The translations under genes and the position numbers were made by a program. Under the pieces are notes generated by a model. That model was not told the DNA's origin. It did no database searches and saw nothing but the letters and a program-made list of their open reading frames with translations. A stretch of 64,000 nt of DNA from Selaginella moellendorffii (taxonomy: Eukaryota > Streptophyta > Lycopodiopsida > Selaginellales > Selaginellaceae). The stretch is from the NCBI RefSeq assembly GCF_000143415.4, contig NW_003314261.1, forward strand, positions 5,520,199 through 5,584,198, written 5' to 3'. This document shows positions 1-12,160 of the stretch, in pieces. How positions within the stretch are numbered: position 1 is the stretch's first letter; every line of letters begins with the position of its first letter.

Positions 1-60
1 CAATTTTCAAAATGGTACACCTGTTACTCCTGGAAGGGACAGCTTACTCGCTGTCCGCAT

Positions 61-88
61 GACACGTGTTAAGTCTCATCTACGTGTC
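61..88. promoter_or_regulatory. G-box/ABRE pair upstream of lectin gene 1
   Basis: GACACGTGTT at 61 and TACGTGTC at 81 both carry the ACGTG core bound by bZIP factors of the ABF/GBF type. They lie about 235-260 bases before the start codon of the first EUL lectin gene. The second lectin gene has a similar cluster, which fits the known stress/ABA response of OsR40-type lectins. That they work here is inference. Confidence 0.45.
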
Positions 89-321
89 GATTTCAAATGC
101 GCCGTGACCGAGGTCCCGGTTCGATTCCCTCGTTTGAATAATTTCTAGGCGTTGGTGGCGGACCAAGGAGCGAGGTAACTTTCCGTCCTCCCTAGTAAAA
201 ATTCTCCATAAATCTGCGATTATTAGTCAATCCGTGAGGAACAGGAGGAGCGTTTCTTTCTTCGTGCCTAGTTTCTCTTCGAGTTCTCTGATCGATCGAT
301 CGATCGAGGTAGCGAGCGACG

Positions 322-1662
322 ATGCCGCAGGGTCAGTTTGTGAAGATCCAGTGCAAGGCCGATAGCGCCTACAATCTTGCCGCCCGGACCGATGGCGTGG
401 TGATGGCCCCGGCCGATGAATCCGATCCTCGCCAGGTATGCTCTGCCTTGATATTTCCTTTCGATCGCCCGCGATGTTGATCGATGCTTACTTTTTTCCC
501 CATCTCGATCGATCCATCGCTCCAGCAATGGTACAAGGACGAATCATGGGAGCATGTCAAGGATGCCAAGGGCTCCGCGAGCTTTGCATTGATCAATCGG
601 GCTACTGGCCAAGCCCTCACGCATCCGGGCGGCCTAGATACCCAGGTACTTTGGATCTATCCTTTGGGAAAAACTAATTTCTAAGTTCTTTGTCTGTTTG
701 ATCGATCGATCGATGCATAGGTGACTATGTCCGACTACTTTGGGGATTCCGAGGATAAGTCTACTCTGTGGACACTTAGCCAAGATGTGTGTGGGGGCTG
801 GAACGCTTTGCGACCATACTATGATACTTCTCTCAACTTATCCACGAATCACTGGGATAAGAAGCATGGTGGTCTCACCGATGGGACTGACGTCTTGATC
901 ACTAAGTGGAAGGAGTACGATAACCAATGCTGGAAGCTAGTTCCTACGCGTAAGTTTTTCGATGGTTTTCTTTTGGATCTTCGCTGAAGGAAGAATGAAC
1001 AGGTGATAGCACGGGCGGAGCCGATCATTTCCACCGTGTTTTGAGGACCGAGAGCCGTGTGGTTGATCGCTCCTTGCATCACCTGCCGAAGTATAGTCTC
1101 GTCACCAAGGCCGGAGAAGGTTACAGCGTGAGTGCGCGTGGAGACGGCGTGGTCCTTGCGCCTAGCAATCCATCCGATGGCCGCCAGGTATGTTCTACAG
1201 AAAAAAAAGTTCTTTGTTTCATCAGATTCTAAGGAAACTTTTGGAAACTTTGTAGCAATGGATCAAGGATGACTGGTGGGGCAGCAAGCTCAAGGATTCC
1301 CTTGGCCAGCCTGCTTTTGTGATGCTCAATGTGGCTACGCAGCACGCTCTTTCTCACGCTCCCGGCGAAGGCCAGCAGGTAATCGCACGAGAAGTTTAAT
1401 CCTTCTTGTAGCTCAGCGTTTTGCTTTTGCTCCTCAGGTTTCTCTGGCAAAGTTTGTCCCCAATCTCCTCAACCAGGACATACTCTGGACGAAGCAGGAA
1501 GTTGGACATGGATGGTTTGCTGTGAGACCCGCCAATAACGTGAAGGTCACCATGGATGCTTTCCGTGCCGATAAGAAACATGGTGGGCCGAGCGATGGGA
1601 CCAAAGTCGTGGTGTTCAAGTGGAGCGACCAGGAAAACCAGCACTGGAAGTTCACTGAGTGA
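322..1662 (+). CDS. Double EUL-domain (OsR40-like) lectin
   Basis: Six exons (322-435, 526-645, 721-949, 1003-1187, 1256-1378, 1438-1662) join into 331 codons ending in TGA. The protein has two Euonymus-lectin (EUL, ricin-B-like beta-trefoil) domains. Each starts with a K.....YSV/YNL..R.DGVV.AP segment and holds DPRQ or DGRQ followed by QW, then LWT.......W.A.RP and a KHGG..DGT motif, and ends in KW....Q.WK. Introns interrupt both domains at the same places (after D-x-R-Q and before the V of the next block), so the gene arose by internal duplication. EUL lectins are cytosolic/nuclear carbohydrate-binding proteins linked to drought, salt and ABA; the exact ligand cannot be told here. There is no signal peptide. 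The ATG at 322 is the first one in frame with the domain. A paralog follows at 3306. Confidence 0.9.
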
Positions 1663-2815
1663 GAGAAGAAAAGTGAGAATTTTCTATGTGTGTCTGTATT
1701 GTCAAAAGCTAGTCCATCAATGAGCACTACTTATAGATCCTGGAAACCATGTAAGCTTTACTTTATGCGGTTCTGGAATCTAGATCTTGAGAAGCTAACC
1801 AAAGAAATAGTTTACCGTAGTCTATCACCGACAATTTGCCTCGTAAAGTTCTCACAGCCATCTGCTTGACAAAGCACTATTGACATACGAAGCGAATTAC
1901 AAAGGTTCAAATTATCGCAGAATTGCAAGCTTATTTTCGCAGTCTCATGCTTTTTGTTGGGCACCGTGAGATAAAATAGATAGATACCTGTTTATTTAAA
2001 TTGAAGATGTATATAATCTTTTACATATTAATTAACATTTTAATATCATTTAAATATTTAAAAAAACATTTTAGACACTAGTTTCAATCAATAATTTGGC
2101 GAAAAATCAGATAAAAAGCATGGAAAAGCGAGAAAAATCACAGATTGGCACCACGGAATCGTAACCCTATGGGTAATGAGAGTCGGTACATAGACCATAA
2201 ATTCCAAAAACATGTCTTATTAGATATTCTGGGGTATGTGATATAAACTTCGGTGGGGGCGACGACTTGTGAGGAGTTTATGTCCTGGCAAGCCTTTCCA
2301 GGCACAATGATATTTACCTATTTTGTCTAGGTAGTTCTACCCCTTTGGTCTGATGGGCGCTATCCGAAAAATATGTATTATTATATGTTGTTTATGGTGC
2401 CCATCTTGAAATCTTGAAGGATAGACATGATAATGTTTTAGCTGGCTGTTGGAGTAGGGCCTCCAACTCGATGCCGAGTTTGTCCATCCATCTCTCGCAA
2501 TTGTGCCACCAGCTAATGCATAACATCACTAATTTGCCAGAACATTTTTCACTAAAGTTCTATCCCTCTCAATTGAAATTTTCAAAAGCTAATTCATCAA
2601 TGAGGTGTTTACTGCCCACAATACAAGGTGTTTTGTGTAAGACACTTATAAGATCCTAACCTACCTTACACACTCAATGGACGAACCACAGCAATATTTC
2701 CTATTATTTTATCACCGACAGTTTGCCGCATAAAGTCATAGCGTAGAGCCACGATATCTCCGTGTTTGACAAAGACGCGTTTAAGGCCCATGCGTTCTAT
2801 CCACAATATCTTGAT
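1663..2815. other. Intergenic DNA without a recognisable gene
   Basis: AT-rich spacer between the two lectin genes. Short open frames here lack codon structure, splice context or family motifs. Around 2,220-2,360 there is a GC-richer patch, which may be a remnant of a repeat, but I cannot assign it. Confidence 0.5.
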
Positions 2816-2817
2816 TG

Positions 2818-2927
2818 ACGTGTGGCACGTGGCAGATACTAGACACGTGTCGTCAAGCCATGGCTCCAGCTGTGAGAGGATATAAGCTTCCCCTGAGAGC
2901 ATATCCTTTGCTACTTCTATATAAAAG
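2818..2927 (+). promoter_or_regulatory. ABRE cluster and TATA box of lectin gene 2
   Basis: ACGTGTGG (2818), CACGTGGC (2826-2833) and the perfect 10-bp palindrome GACACGTGTC (2842-2851) form a tight ABRE/G-box cluster. It lies about 70-100 bases before a strong TATA box, TATATAAAAG (2918-2927). A transcription start near 2950 is expected. A 5'-UTR intron is plausible, with donor CAG/GTGAAT near 3007 and acceptor TTTGCAG near 3271. Such clusters are typical of ABA/dehydration-induced plant promoters. Confidence 0.6.
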
Positions 2928-3305
2928 CAGCCGGACGATCGCTAGGCAGACGTACGAAGCGCGAAGAACTGTAAAGGCGAGGAAAGGGGATTGAGCGTTA
3001 GCACCAGGTGAATCTCTCGATATGTTTTATTTCCCTCCAGTGTGGATCGGCCGGGATTCCATGCTTGGATCGCAATTTTTCTCTGGCATTTTGCGACTCT
3101 ACGCCATGGACGATGCAATGTGTGAAACCCCAGCCAGCGCCATCGTGTTCCCGCCTCCTCCTCCATCCCCCTCTCGCAATCCCGGCCAAGATTCATGGAT
3201 TCCGGCATCACACGCTGCTCCTTGTTTGGCTGCGATCGTCTGATCCGGTGCATGTGTTCCATTGTTTGCAGGATTCGATCGATCAGATCAAGGCGGCCCG
3301 GAAAT

Positions 3306-4955
3306 ATGGCAGAGTATGGAGGATATGGAGGAGCTCCGGACACGACGGCAGCGCCGTACGGAAGTGGACCCGAATATTCGAGCTATGGCGGAGGACGGAT
3401 GGACGAGTCCGAGCCAAGGGGCTTCTTCCACCACGACAAGAAGCCGGGGCACGAGCACCACCACGAGCAGCCCCATCGCTTCGATCAGGAGAATGTAGGT
3501 GGTGGCTATGGTGAGCAGCAGCAGCAGAGTGGCTATCACAGCAGACCAGGCGGCGGTGGTGGCAGCGCACACGAAGAGGTTTTTAAAATCGTCTGCGAGG
3601 CAAATCCCAGCTACTATCTCACTGATCGCGGTGGAGAGCTCGTGCTAGCACCTGGAAACGAATCCAATCCTCATCAGGTACTTCGTTTGTCCAAAACTTT
3701 TTAAGTTCGTGTTTCGCATCGCTTAAACTCGAGAGTTTGTTCTTGGTGATGTAATAGCAATGGTACAAGGACACAAGGCACAGCTCCAAGAAGGACAAGG
3801 AGGGCTTCCCTGGCTTCTCACTCATTAACAAAGCGAGCGGCTTAGCACTTTATCACGACGACAAGAAAGATAAAGTAAGATTGTCTGCTTGTGAGCGTTT
3901 TTTCTAAAGTTTTAGTCGTGCTCGTGTGTTGTTTGTTGCTTGCAGGTGTATCTAAAACCATATGACGCCAATGACACAAACGAGTCTTTCCTGTGGAGCC
4001 AAAGCGCGGATGTCGGGCATGGCTACCAGTGCATCCGTCCATTTACAGACGTCCACCTCAACCTGGACGCTTATCGTGGCGACAAAGAGCACGGAGGTGT
4101 CAAGGATGGAACGAACGTGATCTTGCACAAGTGGAACAAGCAGGAAAATCAAAAGTGGAAAATCCTACCGATAAGTAAGTTACATTCTTTTTCTTGTTTG
4201 GCTGTGATAAACTACACTTCCTGTGACACTAACTCTTCTGCTACCCATTGTAGCTTCTACTGGTGCTTATGGTGCTGAAGCGCAGTCTTATGGTACAAGT
4301 GCTGCCTATGGTGGTGGACAAGGCCAGTCTTACGGTAAGTGACTTTTTACCTAAACTGCGAAAGCTCTCTCATGGCGCCGGCCTTTCAGGACAACAAACT
4401 GTAAAGCTTTCCTGCGAAGCGAGACCAGACTATTACGTTACTGTTCGCGGTGACTCTGTGGTTCTCGCCGCTAGTGAGGAATCTGATCCAAGACAGGTAT
4501 AAAACACACAGTCAATGCGTCGGTGATCTCATATAGCTTGTCGCCGTTTCAGGAATGGTTCCAGGACAACAAGCTGGCTGCAAACATGAAAGACGAGTCA
4601 GGCTCGCCTGCGTTCGTGTTGATCAACAAGGCCACACAGAAGGCACTGCAGCATGGAGAAAAAGAATTTGATAAGGTAAAAGGATATAGATCTTTCATGA
4701 GTTATAAAACTTTTGTTTCGACAGGTGCGAGTAGTGTCCCTTCACGGCGACCGCCCCGACGAATCGGTGCTGTGGACGCTCAGCGCTGACGTTGGGAAGG
4801 GATACAGATGCCTGCGCCCTGTTGGAAACATCCATCTGAATCTGGACGCGAGCCACGGCGATGAGAAGCACGGTGGCGTTCACGACGGCACGGAGCTCAT
4901 CCTCTTCAAGTGGCTGAAGCGGGAGAACCAGAAGTGGCGCCTCACGTACGTGTAA
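3306..4955 (+). CDS. Double EUL-domain lectin with Gly/His-rich N-terminus
   Basis: Seven exons (3306-3677, 3758-3874, 3946-4174, 4254-4334, 4390-4496, 4553-4675, 4725-4955) give 419 codons. Residues 1 to about 90 are low complexity: GGYGG repeats, an HHDKKPGHEHHHE stretch and QQQQ. Two EUL domains follow, each with D/NP-R/H-Q before EW/QW, LW.......G+GY.C+RP, LNLDA....KHGG or EHGG, and KW...ENQKW. A Tyr/Gly/Ser/Gln-rich linker exon (4254-4334) joins them. Exon borders match those of the neighbouring lectin gene, so the two are tandem paralogs. The N-terminal extension resembles the Gly/His-rich tails of some plant stress proteins; its role is unknown. It is probably cytosolic/nuclear. The ABRE cluster upstream suggests stress control. 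Confidence 0.9.
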
Positions 4956-4996
4956 ATACTAGGAACTTTGCGATGTTAATAATTAACACTACTGTA

Positions 4997-5002
4997 AATA
5001 AA
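4997..5002 (+). terminator. Poly(A) signal of lectin gene 2
   Basis: AATAAA lies 42 bases after the TAA stop codon, a usual place for a plant near-upstream polyadenylation element. Confidence 0.5.
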
Positions 5003-5205
5003 CGTTTGGGTAAGTAAAGTGAAAGAAAAATTTCCTTTTTTCTTGAAATGATGAAGATCCTGCCTAGCCTATGTCACGGTCTGGGTCAAGGTCTGAAAGC
5101 TATGAACGTATAAGCGTGTTGTATACGGGACGGCAAGATGGAGATGATAAAACGAAAGATGGTGATTGTGCCTTTAATTCATCGCATTCACTTGGAACGA
5201 CGGCC

Positions 5206-8126
5206 ATGGTCTGCTCGACGCTGGTGGTGGTGACTTTCGTTGTATCCTTCTTCCTTGTTTCAATTCCCAACCCTTCCGAGGCATCGCTCCTGGATGACCA
5301 GCACGTCCTCTTGCTTACAAAAGCTTCGCTACAGGATCCTCTCGAGCAGCTCAAGGGATGGACGAACCGAAGCTCCATTTGCTCGTGGCGAGGCGTGACT
5401 TGCGACGAGAGAGAGCTCGCGGTGGTGGGATTGAATCTCTCGTCCATGGGTCTCGGAGGCCGGCTCGACACCTTGCATCTCCTCGGCAGGCTCGAGAGCC
5501 TGACGCTTCTCAATCTCGAGAACAACAATCTGCAAGGCTGGATTCCACCACAAATCGCCAACCACACCCTCCTGGAAGAGCTCCACCTTGGAGGCAACCC
5601 CCTCGCCCCAGCATCCATCCCCGAGCAGCTCTGTTGCCTCCATAGCTTGCGAGTTCTAGAGCTCGACAGCTCCAATCTTCACGGCTCCATTCCAGGCTGC
5701 TATGGAAATTTCACCAGGATGGAGAAGCTGCTGCTCAAGGAGAACTTCCTCACAGGCCCAATCCCGGACTCCCTCTCGAGAATGGAAGCTCTGCAAGAGC
5801 TCGACCTTGCCGCCAACACGCTCACTGGGCCCATTCCACCGTCGCTGGGTAGCCTCCAAAATCTCCGGATCCTCTACTTGTGGCAAAACCAGCTCTCCGG
5901 AAGAGTTCCACCGCACTTGGGAAACCTCACCATGCTTGAATGCTTCGATGTTGCCAACAACGGCCTCGGAGGGGAGCTTCCACGGGAACTGTCCAACTTG
6001 CGAAACCTGAGGGAGTTCCACGTGTTTAAAAACAGCTTCACTGGAGAATTCCCTCCATGGATCGCGGAGCATCCTTATCTTGTGGATATCGGCCTGACGG
6101 TGAATCAATTCTACGGTCCCATCCCGCAGAATCTCGGAGTTAACAGCAAGCTGCAAGGAATGGATCTGGGAACCAACAAGTTCACAGGTGAGATTCCACC
6201 AAACTTGTGCATGCACAACGAGTTGGTTTACCTGGTTCTTCTTGAAAACGAGCTGTCGGGGCCGATTCCACGAGGATTACTCCAGTGTCAAACGTTGAAA
6301 AGGCTAAGGTTGGAGAACAACAACCTCACGGGTGACATCAACTTCGACGCGCCGGCTCTCACCATAGCGATAATCCGCAAGAATAATCTGGATGGCGGCC
6401 TGTTTATAGAAGCGAGGAGTAACATGTCAGCACTGCAAACGCTGGATCTACGCTCGAATCGAATGAAAGGCGACTTACCAGAGAAGCTGAGCTCGCTCAC
6501 GGGTTTGCAGAAGCTTCTGTTGGCCGGAAATCGTTTCTCCGGAAGCATTCCTCGCAACCTCGGCTTCAAGTTGAAGCAGCTCGAAGTCCTTGATCTCAGT
6601 GACAACAATCTCGAAGGAGGGATACCCCTGTCGGTTTCCAGCTGCAGCAACCTGGTCACGCTCAATCTCAGCAGGAACAGCCTCAGTGGGACGATTGCTC
6701 TTGAGAGGATGGACAAGCTTAACGCACTGGATCTCTCGCACAACCAGCTTCACGGTGGAATACCTCTGGCCATTGGACGATCTCCTGCTCTTGAGAACCT
6801 TGATCTCTCGTTCAACAATCTGTCCGGAGAGGTGCCGGCCTTTTGCAAGAGGATGGTGACCGACATCACAGGGAATCCCATGCTCTGTTGGCCAGAGCAG
6901 TGCAAACTCGAGGAAAAAGACGTGGAGCGGCAAGTACTTCACACCAGGGCCCTGTATATCGCGGTAGCAACGATCTCCACGGTCGCGTTTATTCTGATCG
7001 TTGGGAGCTGCCTGTCATTCTGCTGCCCGCCATACAAAAACCGGGAGCTTGAAAAAAAGAAGTGGGAGATAAATTGGTACCATACCAAGAAAGGGTCCGT
7101 GGAAGACGTCTTGGAGTGTGTGGAGAAGGGTGACAAACTCGTATCTGGCCGAAGAAGCAGTGTTTATGTAGGGATGCTGAAGGACCATGGCATTCGAGTT
7201 GCTGTGAAGAAGCTCCAGGCAACAGATGATAGCCGATGGGAGTTTGACGCTGAGGTTGCAACACTGGGAGCGATGCGGCACAGAAACGTTGTCAAGCTGC
7301 TTGCTTCCTGCACAGACGGAGAAACTTATCTCTTGGTATATGAATATATGCCAATGGGAAACCTGAGGGGACTCCTTCATGGTAAGATGGCGAAGAGCGT
7401 CAGCCTTGGGTGGGACAAGCGGATTGATATCATCTGCGGCATAGCCGATGGACTTGCGTACTTGCACCACGACTACGGCCCCAAAGTCGTCCACCGAGAC
7501 GTCAAGTGTGAGAACATTCTCTTGGATGCGGACATGCAACCCCGACTGGCAGATTTCGGCCTAGCCAAGCTATTGAATTGCAATAAACCTTGCACTGCTT
7601 CCAAGTTCGCTGGAAGTCACGGCTACATTGCTCCAGGTACGAATCTAACATGAAACGTTTAACGTGTTAAAACCTGGTTGTGATTGTAGAGTATGCTTAC
7701 ACCCTGAAAGTCGACGAGAAGGCGGACGTGTACAGTTTTGGGATCGTGATGTTGGAAGTGGTGACGGGAAAAATGGCCACATGGAGAGATCACAGGAACG
7801 ATCTGGACCTGGTGGAATGGGCCAAGGGAAAATCAGTGACGGAGCTTGCAGTAGAAGCTGACACGGAGAGCTATGCATTGGTGCTGGAGATAGCTCTAAG
7901 CTGCGTAGAGAAGTGTCCGAGCCGGAGGCCTACGATGGAAATGGTCGTAGAAAGGCTCAGTGTCGTGAGGAGGAAAGGAAAACTTACAGGTTTAGAGAAG
8001 GATAAGGTGGATGGAAGCGAAGGAAGTGCTGAAAAACTTGAAGCTGGCATCGAAGACTGTCAAGATGGGAGAAATGCCGGAGTACAGTCGAAAACTGTGA
8101 CACTACCATCGTATTCCTTTCCTTAG
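5206..8126 (+). CDS. LRR receptor-like protein kinase (tandem copy 1)
   Basis: Two exons (5206-7636, 7690-8126) encode 955 residues. I chose the ATG at 5206 because a signal peptide (MVCSTLVVVTFVV...) follows at once; the frame stays open upstream to 5071, but that part looks like leader. Order: signal peptide, LRR N-terminal cap ending in CSWRGVTC, about 20 leucine-rich repeats (LxxLxLxxNxLxGxIP), one membrane span (about residues 582-607) and a Ser/Thr kinase domain. The kinase has VAVKKL, HRDVKCENILLD, DFGLAKLL and a PEYAYT activation-segment end split by the intron; the invariant Lys, Asp and Asn are present. The glycine loop reads SGRRSSVYVG, so two of the usual three glycines are missing. 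LRR-RLKs of this build (close to subfamily XI) sense peptides at the plasma membrane. The ligand is unknown. The next gene is a tandem paralog with the same intron. Confidence 0.9.
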
Positions 8127-8436
8127 TGCCCCTCGCCTAGTGTCAGTTCAAGAGACTCTGTAAAGACTAAAACTCAAGGAGATGACGACTGAAGACTAGA
8201 AAAGCAAATTTCCTTACACTGTGTGGGCCTCTTAGTAATTTCGATTCTGTCCATTATTGTGTGAGACTGCTGCTATTGCGGCCAAAGAAGATATATTCAT
8301 GCACTCACGTCCAATATGGTTTGACCTGTGAAGCTTTAAATTGGACATACGCTCTCCAGCACACTCTGCAGCAAAAAAGAAAGAGCTCGAGGCTCATATA
8401 GTTAGAGAGCAACAAAAACTAAAAAGGAAAAGAGAT
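8127..8436 (+). other. Spacer and leader between the two receptor kinases
   Basis: About 310 bases with no gene: the 3' end of copy 1 and the promoter/leader of copy 2. The reading frame of copy 2 is open from 8341, but its first residues are charged and unlike a leader peptide. Confidence 0.5.
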
Positions 8437-11297
8437 ATGGTACCTTGTGTGATCTATTTCCTACTCCTGGTAGTAATCTCCAAGGCTGATCTCGATCGTG
8501 ATCATCAGGCACTAGTCGCTCTCAAAAACTCATTTGTGGATTCCGCAGGAGAGCTCCAGGATTGGACAGGAACTGCGTCTGCCATCTGCTCGTGGAAAGG
8601 AGTGTCCTGTGACACTACTAACTCTTCCGTGGTAAAGCTCGAGCTTCCTGACAGTAATCTTGGAGGCGTCCTTGCACCCGACATAGTGAGTCTTCGATCC
8701 CTGACGCATTTGTCTTTCCAAAGCAACCTTCTCCAGGGAGAAATTCCTCGAGACCTGTTTAGCAAGCTCGATCGTCTGGAGAACGTTTCTCTCGCTGACA
8801 ATAACTTCTCCGGCACCATTCCCGCCAGCCTTGGAAGCTCAACTCTAATCCGGCATCTCGATTTGCATGACAACAATCTCACTGGAGAGATACCTTCGGG
8901 TGTTTGCCAGCTTCGCGACTTGCAGAAAATTTTTCTCGCCACTAATAAGTTCGAAGGAGAGATACCCCACTGTCTCGGCGCTCTCACGGAACTGGAGGTG
9001 ATCGGTTTCATGAAGAACAACCTGAGTGGCTCAATCCCACCATCCTTCCAACACCTGACGAAGCTGCATATCTTGGACGTGTCCGAGAACAACTTGTCCG
9101 GAGCCATTCCACCTGAGCTCGGAATGATGTCAAGCCTTGAAGTGTTGTTTGTCCATTACAACAATCTGGCCGGAAGTATTCCACCGCAGCTCGGAAATCT
9201 GTCCCTGTTGAAGAACTTCGACGTAGCGTACAACAGACTCGAAGGAGTGATCCCCGAAGAGCTCGGAGGGATGAAGGAACTTTCCATCTTCCATCTAGCC
9301 AGCAACAAACTCACAGGTAAGTTTCCTCGGTGGCTCGCGGAGCACGACAATGTCTCGCTTATCACCTTGAATAGCAACTCCCTCACTGGAGAACTCCCTC
9401 CAGACTTTGGAAGCAGAACAGCACTCCGGAGCGTCGATCTATCCCAGAATCATTTCACTGGAAAACTTCCGCCAGCTCTTTGTCAGAATGGAAGCTTGAA
9501 GTACCTTGCCGCACGAAACAATCAGTTCTCGGGAGATCTGCCAGTGCAACTCCAGCAGTGTCGGAACTTGGACAGGCTCCGTCTTGACGACAACTTCCTC
9601 ACAGGCAGCGTCCACTTTTCCCAGTCGAATGTCCACACCATCACCCTCGCTCATAATCGTTTCAACGGGAGCCTCTCCATGCGAGACATGCCGATGCTGA
9701 ACCTCTTGGACCTGTCTTTCAATTACCTCACAGGTGAGTTGCCGGCGGTGCTCGAAACTTCACAAAGCTTGGTCAAACTCAACTTGGCTAGCAATCGCCT
9801 GTCTGGAACTCTTCCTCTACAGCTTGGACAGCTTCAAAATCTTACGGATCTCGATCTCAGTAGCAACTTTTTCGTCGGGGACGTTCCAGCTTTGATCTCG
9901 GGTTGCGGCAGCTTGACTACGTTGAATCTGAGTAGGAACAGCTTCCAGGGAAGGTTGCTCTTAAGAATGATGGAAAAGCTCAGTATCGTAGATGTCTCGC
10001 ACAACCGGCTCCACGGTGAAATACCGCTGGCAATCGGACAGTCCCCCAACCTCTTGAAACTCGATCTCTCATATAATGATCTGTCTGGAAGCGTCCCGGC
10101 CTTTTGCAAGAAGATCGATGCCAACCTCGAAAGAAATACCATGCTGTGCTGGCCTGGTTCATGCAACACGGAGAAGCAGAAGCCGCAAGATCGGGTTTCG
10201 AGACGGATGCTCGTCATAACAATCGTAGCACTTTCAGCACTGGCGCTGGTTTCCTTTTTCTGGTGCTGGATCCATCCTCCTAAACGACACAAAAGCTTGA
10301 GCAAACCAGAAGAAGAGTGGACACTTACTTCGTACCAAGTTAAGTTGATTTCTCTGGCAGACGTCCTTGAGTGCGTCGAAAGCAAGGACAATCTCATCTG
10401 CAGAGGACGAAACAACGTGTACAAAGGAGTGCTCAAAGGTGGCATACGGGTTGCAGTGAAGGAGGTCCAGAGCGAAGATCACAGCCATGTAGCTGAATTT
10501 GACGCGGAGGTCGCAACGCTCGGAAATATCCGGCACAGGAACGTCGTCAAGTTGCTCGCCTCCTGCACAAACAAAAAAAGTCATCTCCTGGTGTACGAAT
10601 TTATGCCACTGGGAAACCTGAGAGATCTTCTCCACGGAAAGATGGCGAGGAGCTTCAGCCTTGGATGGGACAAACGGGTTGAAATCATAACTGGCATAGC
10701 CGAAGGGCTTGCGTACTTGCATCACGACTACGGGCCCAAAGTCGTGCACCGAGACGTCAAGTGTGATAACATTCTGTTGGATGCAGAGATGAAGCCTCGG
10801 CTGGGGGACTTCGGCCTGGCCAAGCTATTGAGGGAAGATAAACCGAGCACTGCTTCCAAGTTAGCTGGAACACACGGCTACATTGCTCCAGGTACGAAGC
10901 TAGAAGAAAGAAAAAAGTGATACAAACAAACAATGGTTTTGTGAATCCAGAATATGCTTACACTCTGAAAGTCGACGAGAGAGCGGACGTGTACAGCTTC
11001 GGCATTGTAGTGTTGGAAGTGCTGACGGGAAAGATGGCGACATGGAGAGACGCTACTAACGATCTGGACCTGGTTGAATGGGTGAAGTTGATGCCAGTGG
11101 AGGAACTCGCGCTTGAGATGGGAGCGGAAGAACAGTGCTACAAGTTAGTGCTGGAAATCGCTCTAGCCTGTGTAGAGAAGTCTCCAAGCCTTCGTCCTAC
11201 AATGCAGATTGTAGTGGACAGACTCAACGGGATTAGAAGCAGAAAGGAAAACAAGAAAACTGACCTCAATGAAGCGTTTCTTGCGGATCTTGTATAA
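8437..11297 (+). CDS. LRR receptor-like protein kinase (tandem copy 2)
   Basis: Two exons (8437-10891, 10951-11297) encode 933 residues. The ATG at 8437 begins a signal peptide (MVPCVIYFLLLVVIS). Then come the LRR cap with CSWKGVSC, about 20 LRRs, a membrane span (MLVITIVALSALALV...) and the kinase domain with VAVKEV, HRDVKCDNILLD, LGDFGLAKLL and a PEYAYT segment split by the intron exactly as in copy 1. The glycine loop is CRGRNNVYKG, which lacks the canonical glycines; the catalytic Lys, Asp and Asn remain. The closeness of the kinase halves, the shared intron and the head-to-tail order show tandem duplication. Probable plasma-membrane receptor; ligand unknown. A stop codon (TGA at 10918) shortly after the donor site confirms that the first segment is not the whole gene. 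Confidence 0.9.
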
Positions 11298-11460
11298 GAC
11301 CGGCTATGTACAGATACAAGTTTAATTTTATTCATGATAGTAGGAAATAGAAACAAAGGCTTTCACTAATTCTCAAGCTGCAGGAGCGTCTAGCCATTTC
11401 TTGATGTGCTTCTGCGGACAATAAGATGATGATCTTGTGAGACCCAACAGAACTATGCTT

Positions 11461-12160
11461 TTAACTTCCACGTACCTCCATTTTCAGAGGGCTTGTTGAT
11501 GGACCCTCACGCTCCACGACCTCGCCCTTTCTATTCACCAGGAACTTCGTGAAGTTCCACTTGACAGCATCAACCAGAAATCCCCCCTTTTCAGTTTTAA
11601 GCAGCTTGAAAAGCGGTGCGGTGTGGCTTCCATTAACATCCACCTGAAAGCACAAACCAGTTGATGCAGAAAACACAAAAAAAAGGTACCAAACTTACTT
11701 TCTGAAAGATGGGAAACTCAGCTTTGAAACGAGTGCAAGCTCGTTCCTTGATCTCTTCGTTTGAGCCAGGCTCTTGGTTGCCGAATTGGTTGCAAGGAAA
11801 TGCCAGGATCTCGAAGCCTGCCAAAGAAGATTGTAACTTCAGCAACAAAACAGGATACCACTCACCGCTATCCTTGTACTTGGCATAGAGCTCGTTCATC
11901 TCCTTGTAAGCGTCATTTGTGTATCCACTGCCACAAGAAGAGAGGAATGAATTTCACGGGAATGAAAATCACAAGAGACGGTGAACATACCACTGAGACG
12001 CCACATTGACGATGAGCATAACCTTGCCTTTGTACTGGCTGAGAGGAACATCCTTGCCGTCGATGTCCTGTTAGAGGATAAAAAATGAGCGAGGTAGATA
12101 GAAAAAAGAAACACTTGCCTGCACGGTGAGATCGTAGATGCTGCTACCACTCTGCGCCAT
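11461..12160 (-). CDS. Glutathione peroxidase (PHGPX type, Cys form)
   Basis: Five exons on the minus strand (12119-12160, 11991-12067, 11866-11927, 11699-11817, 11461-11643) give 160 residues. The catalytic tetrad is visible: Cys in NVASQCGYT, Gln in [11 protein letters not shown], and Trp and Asn in WNFTKF. Plants use Cys in place of selenocysteine, and these enzymes are usually thioredoxin-dependent peroxidases that reduce lipid and hydrogen peroxides. The start [14 protein letters not shown] has no transit peptide, so a cytosolic form is likely. The first intron begins with GC (CAG/GCAAGT), the commonest noncanonical donor. The next gene on the same strand, an acyltransferase, ends 298 bases upstream of this start. 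Confidence 0.93.

Noticed and set aside
100-140. tRNA-like B-box (GGTTCGATTCC) near the left edge
   Set aside because: No matching anticodon arm, A-box or acceptor stem upstream; a chance match or an old tRNA-derived relic.
5071-5205. Upstream start for the first receptor kinase
   Set aside because: The added residues are hydrophilic and would bury the signal peptide; the ATG at 5206 begins a normal one.
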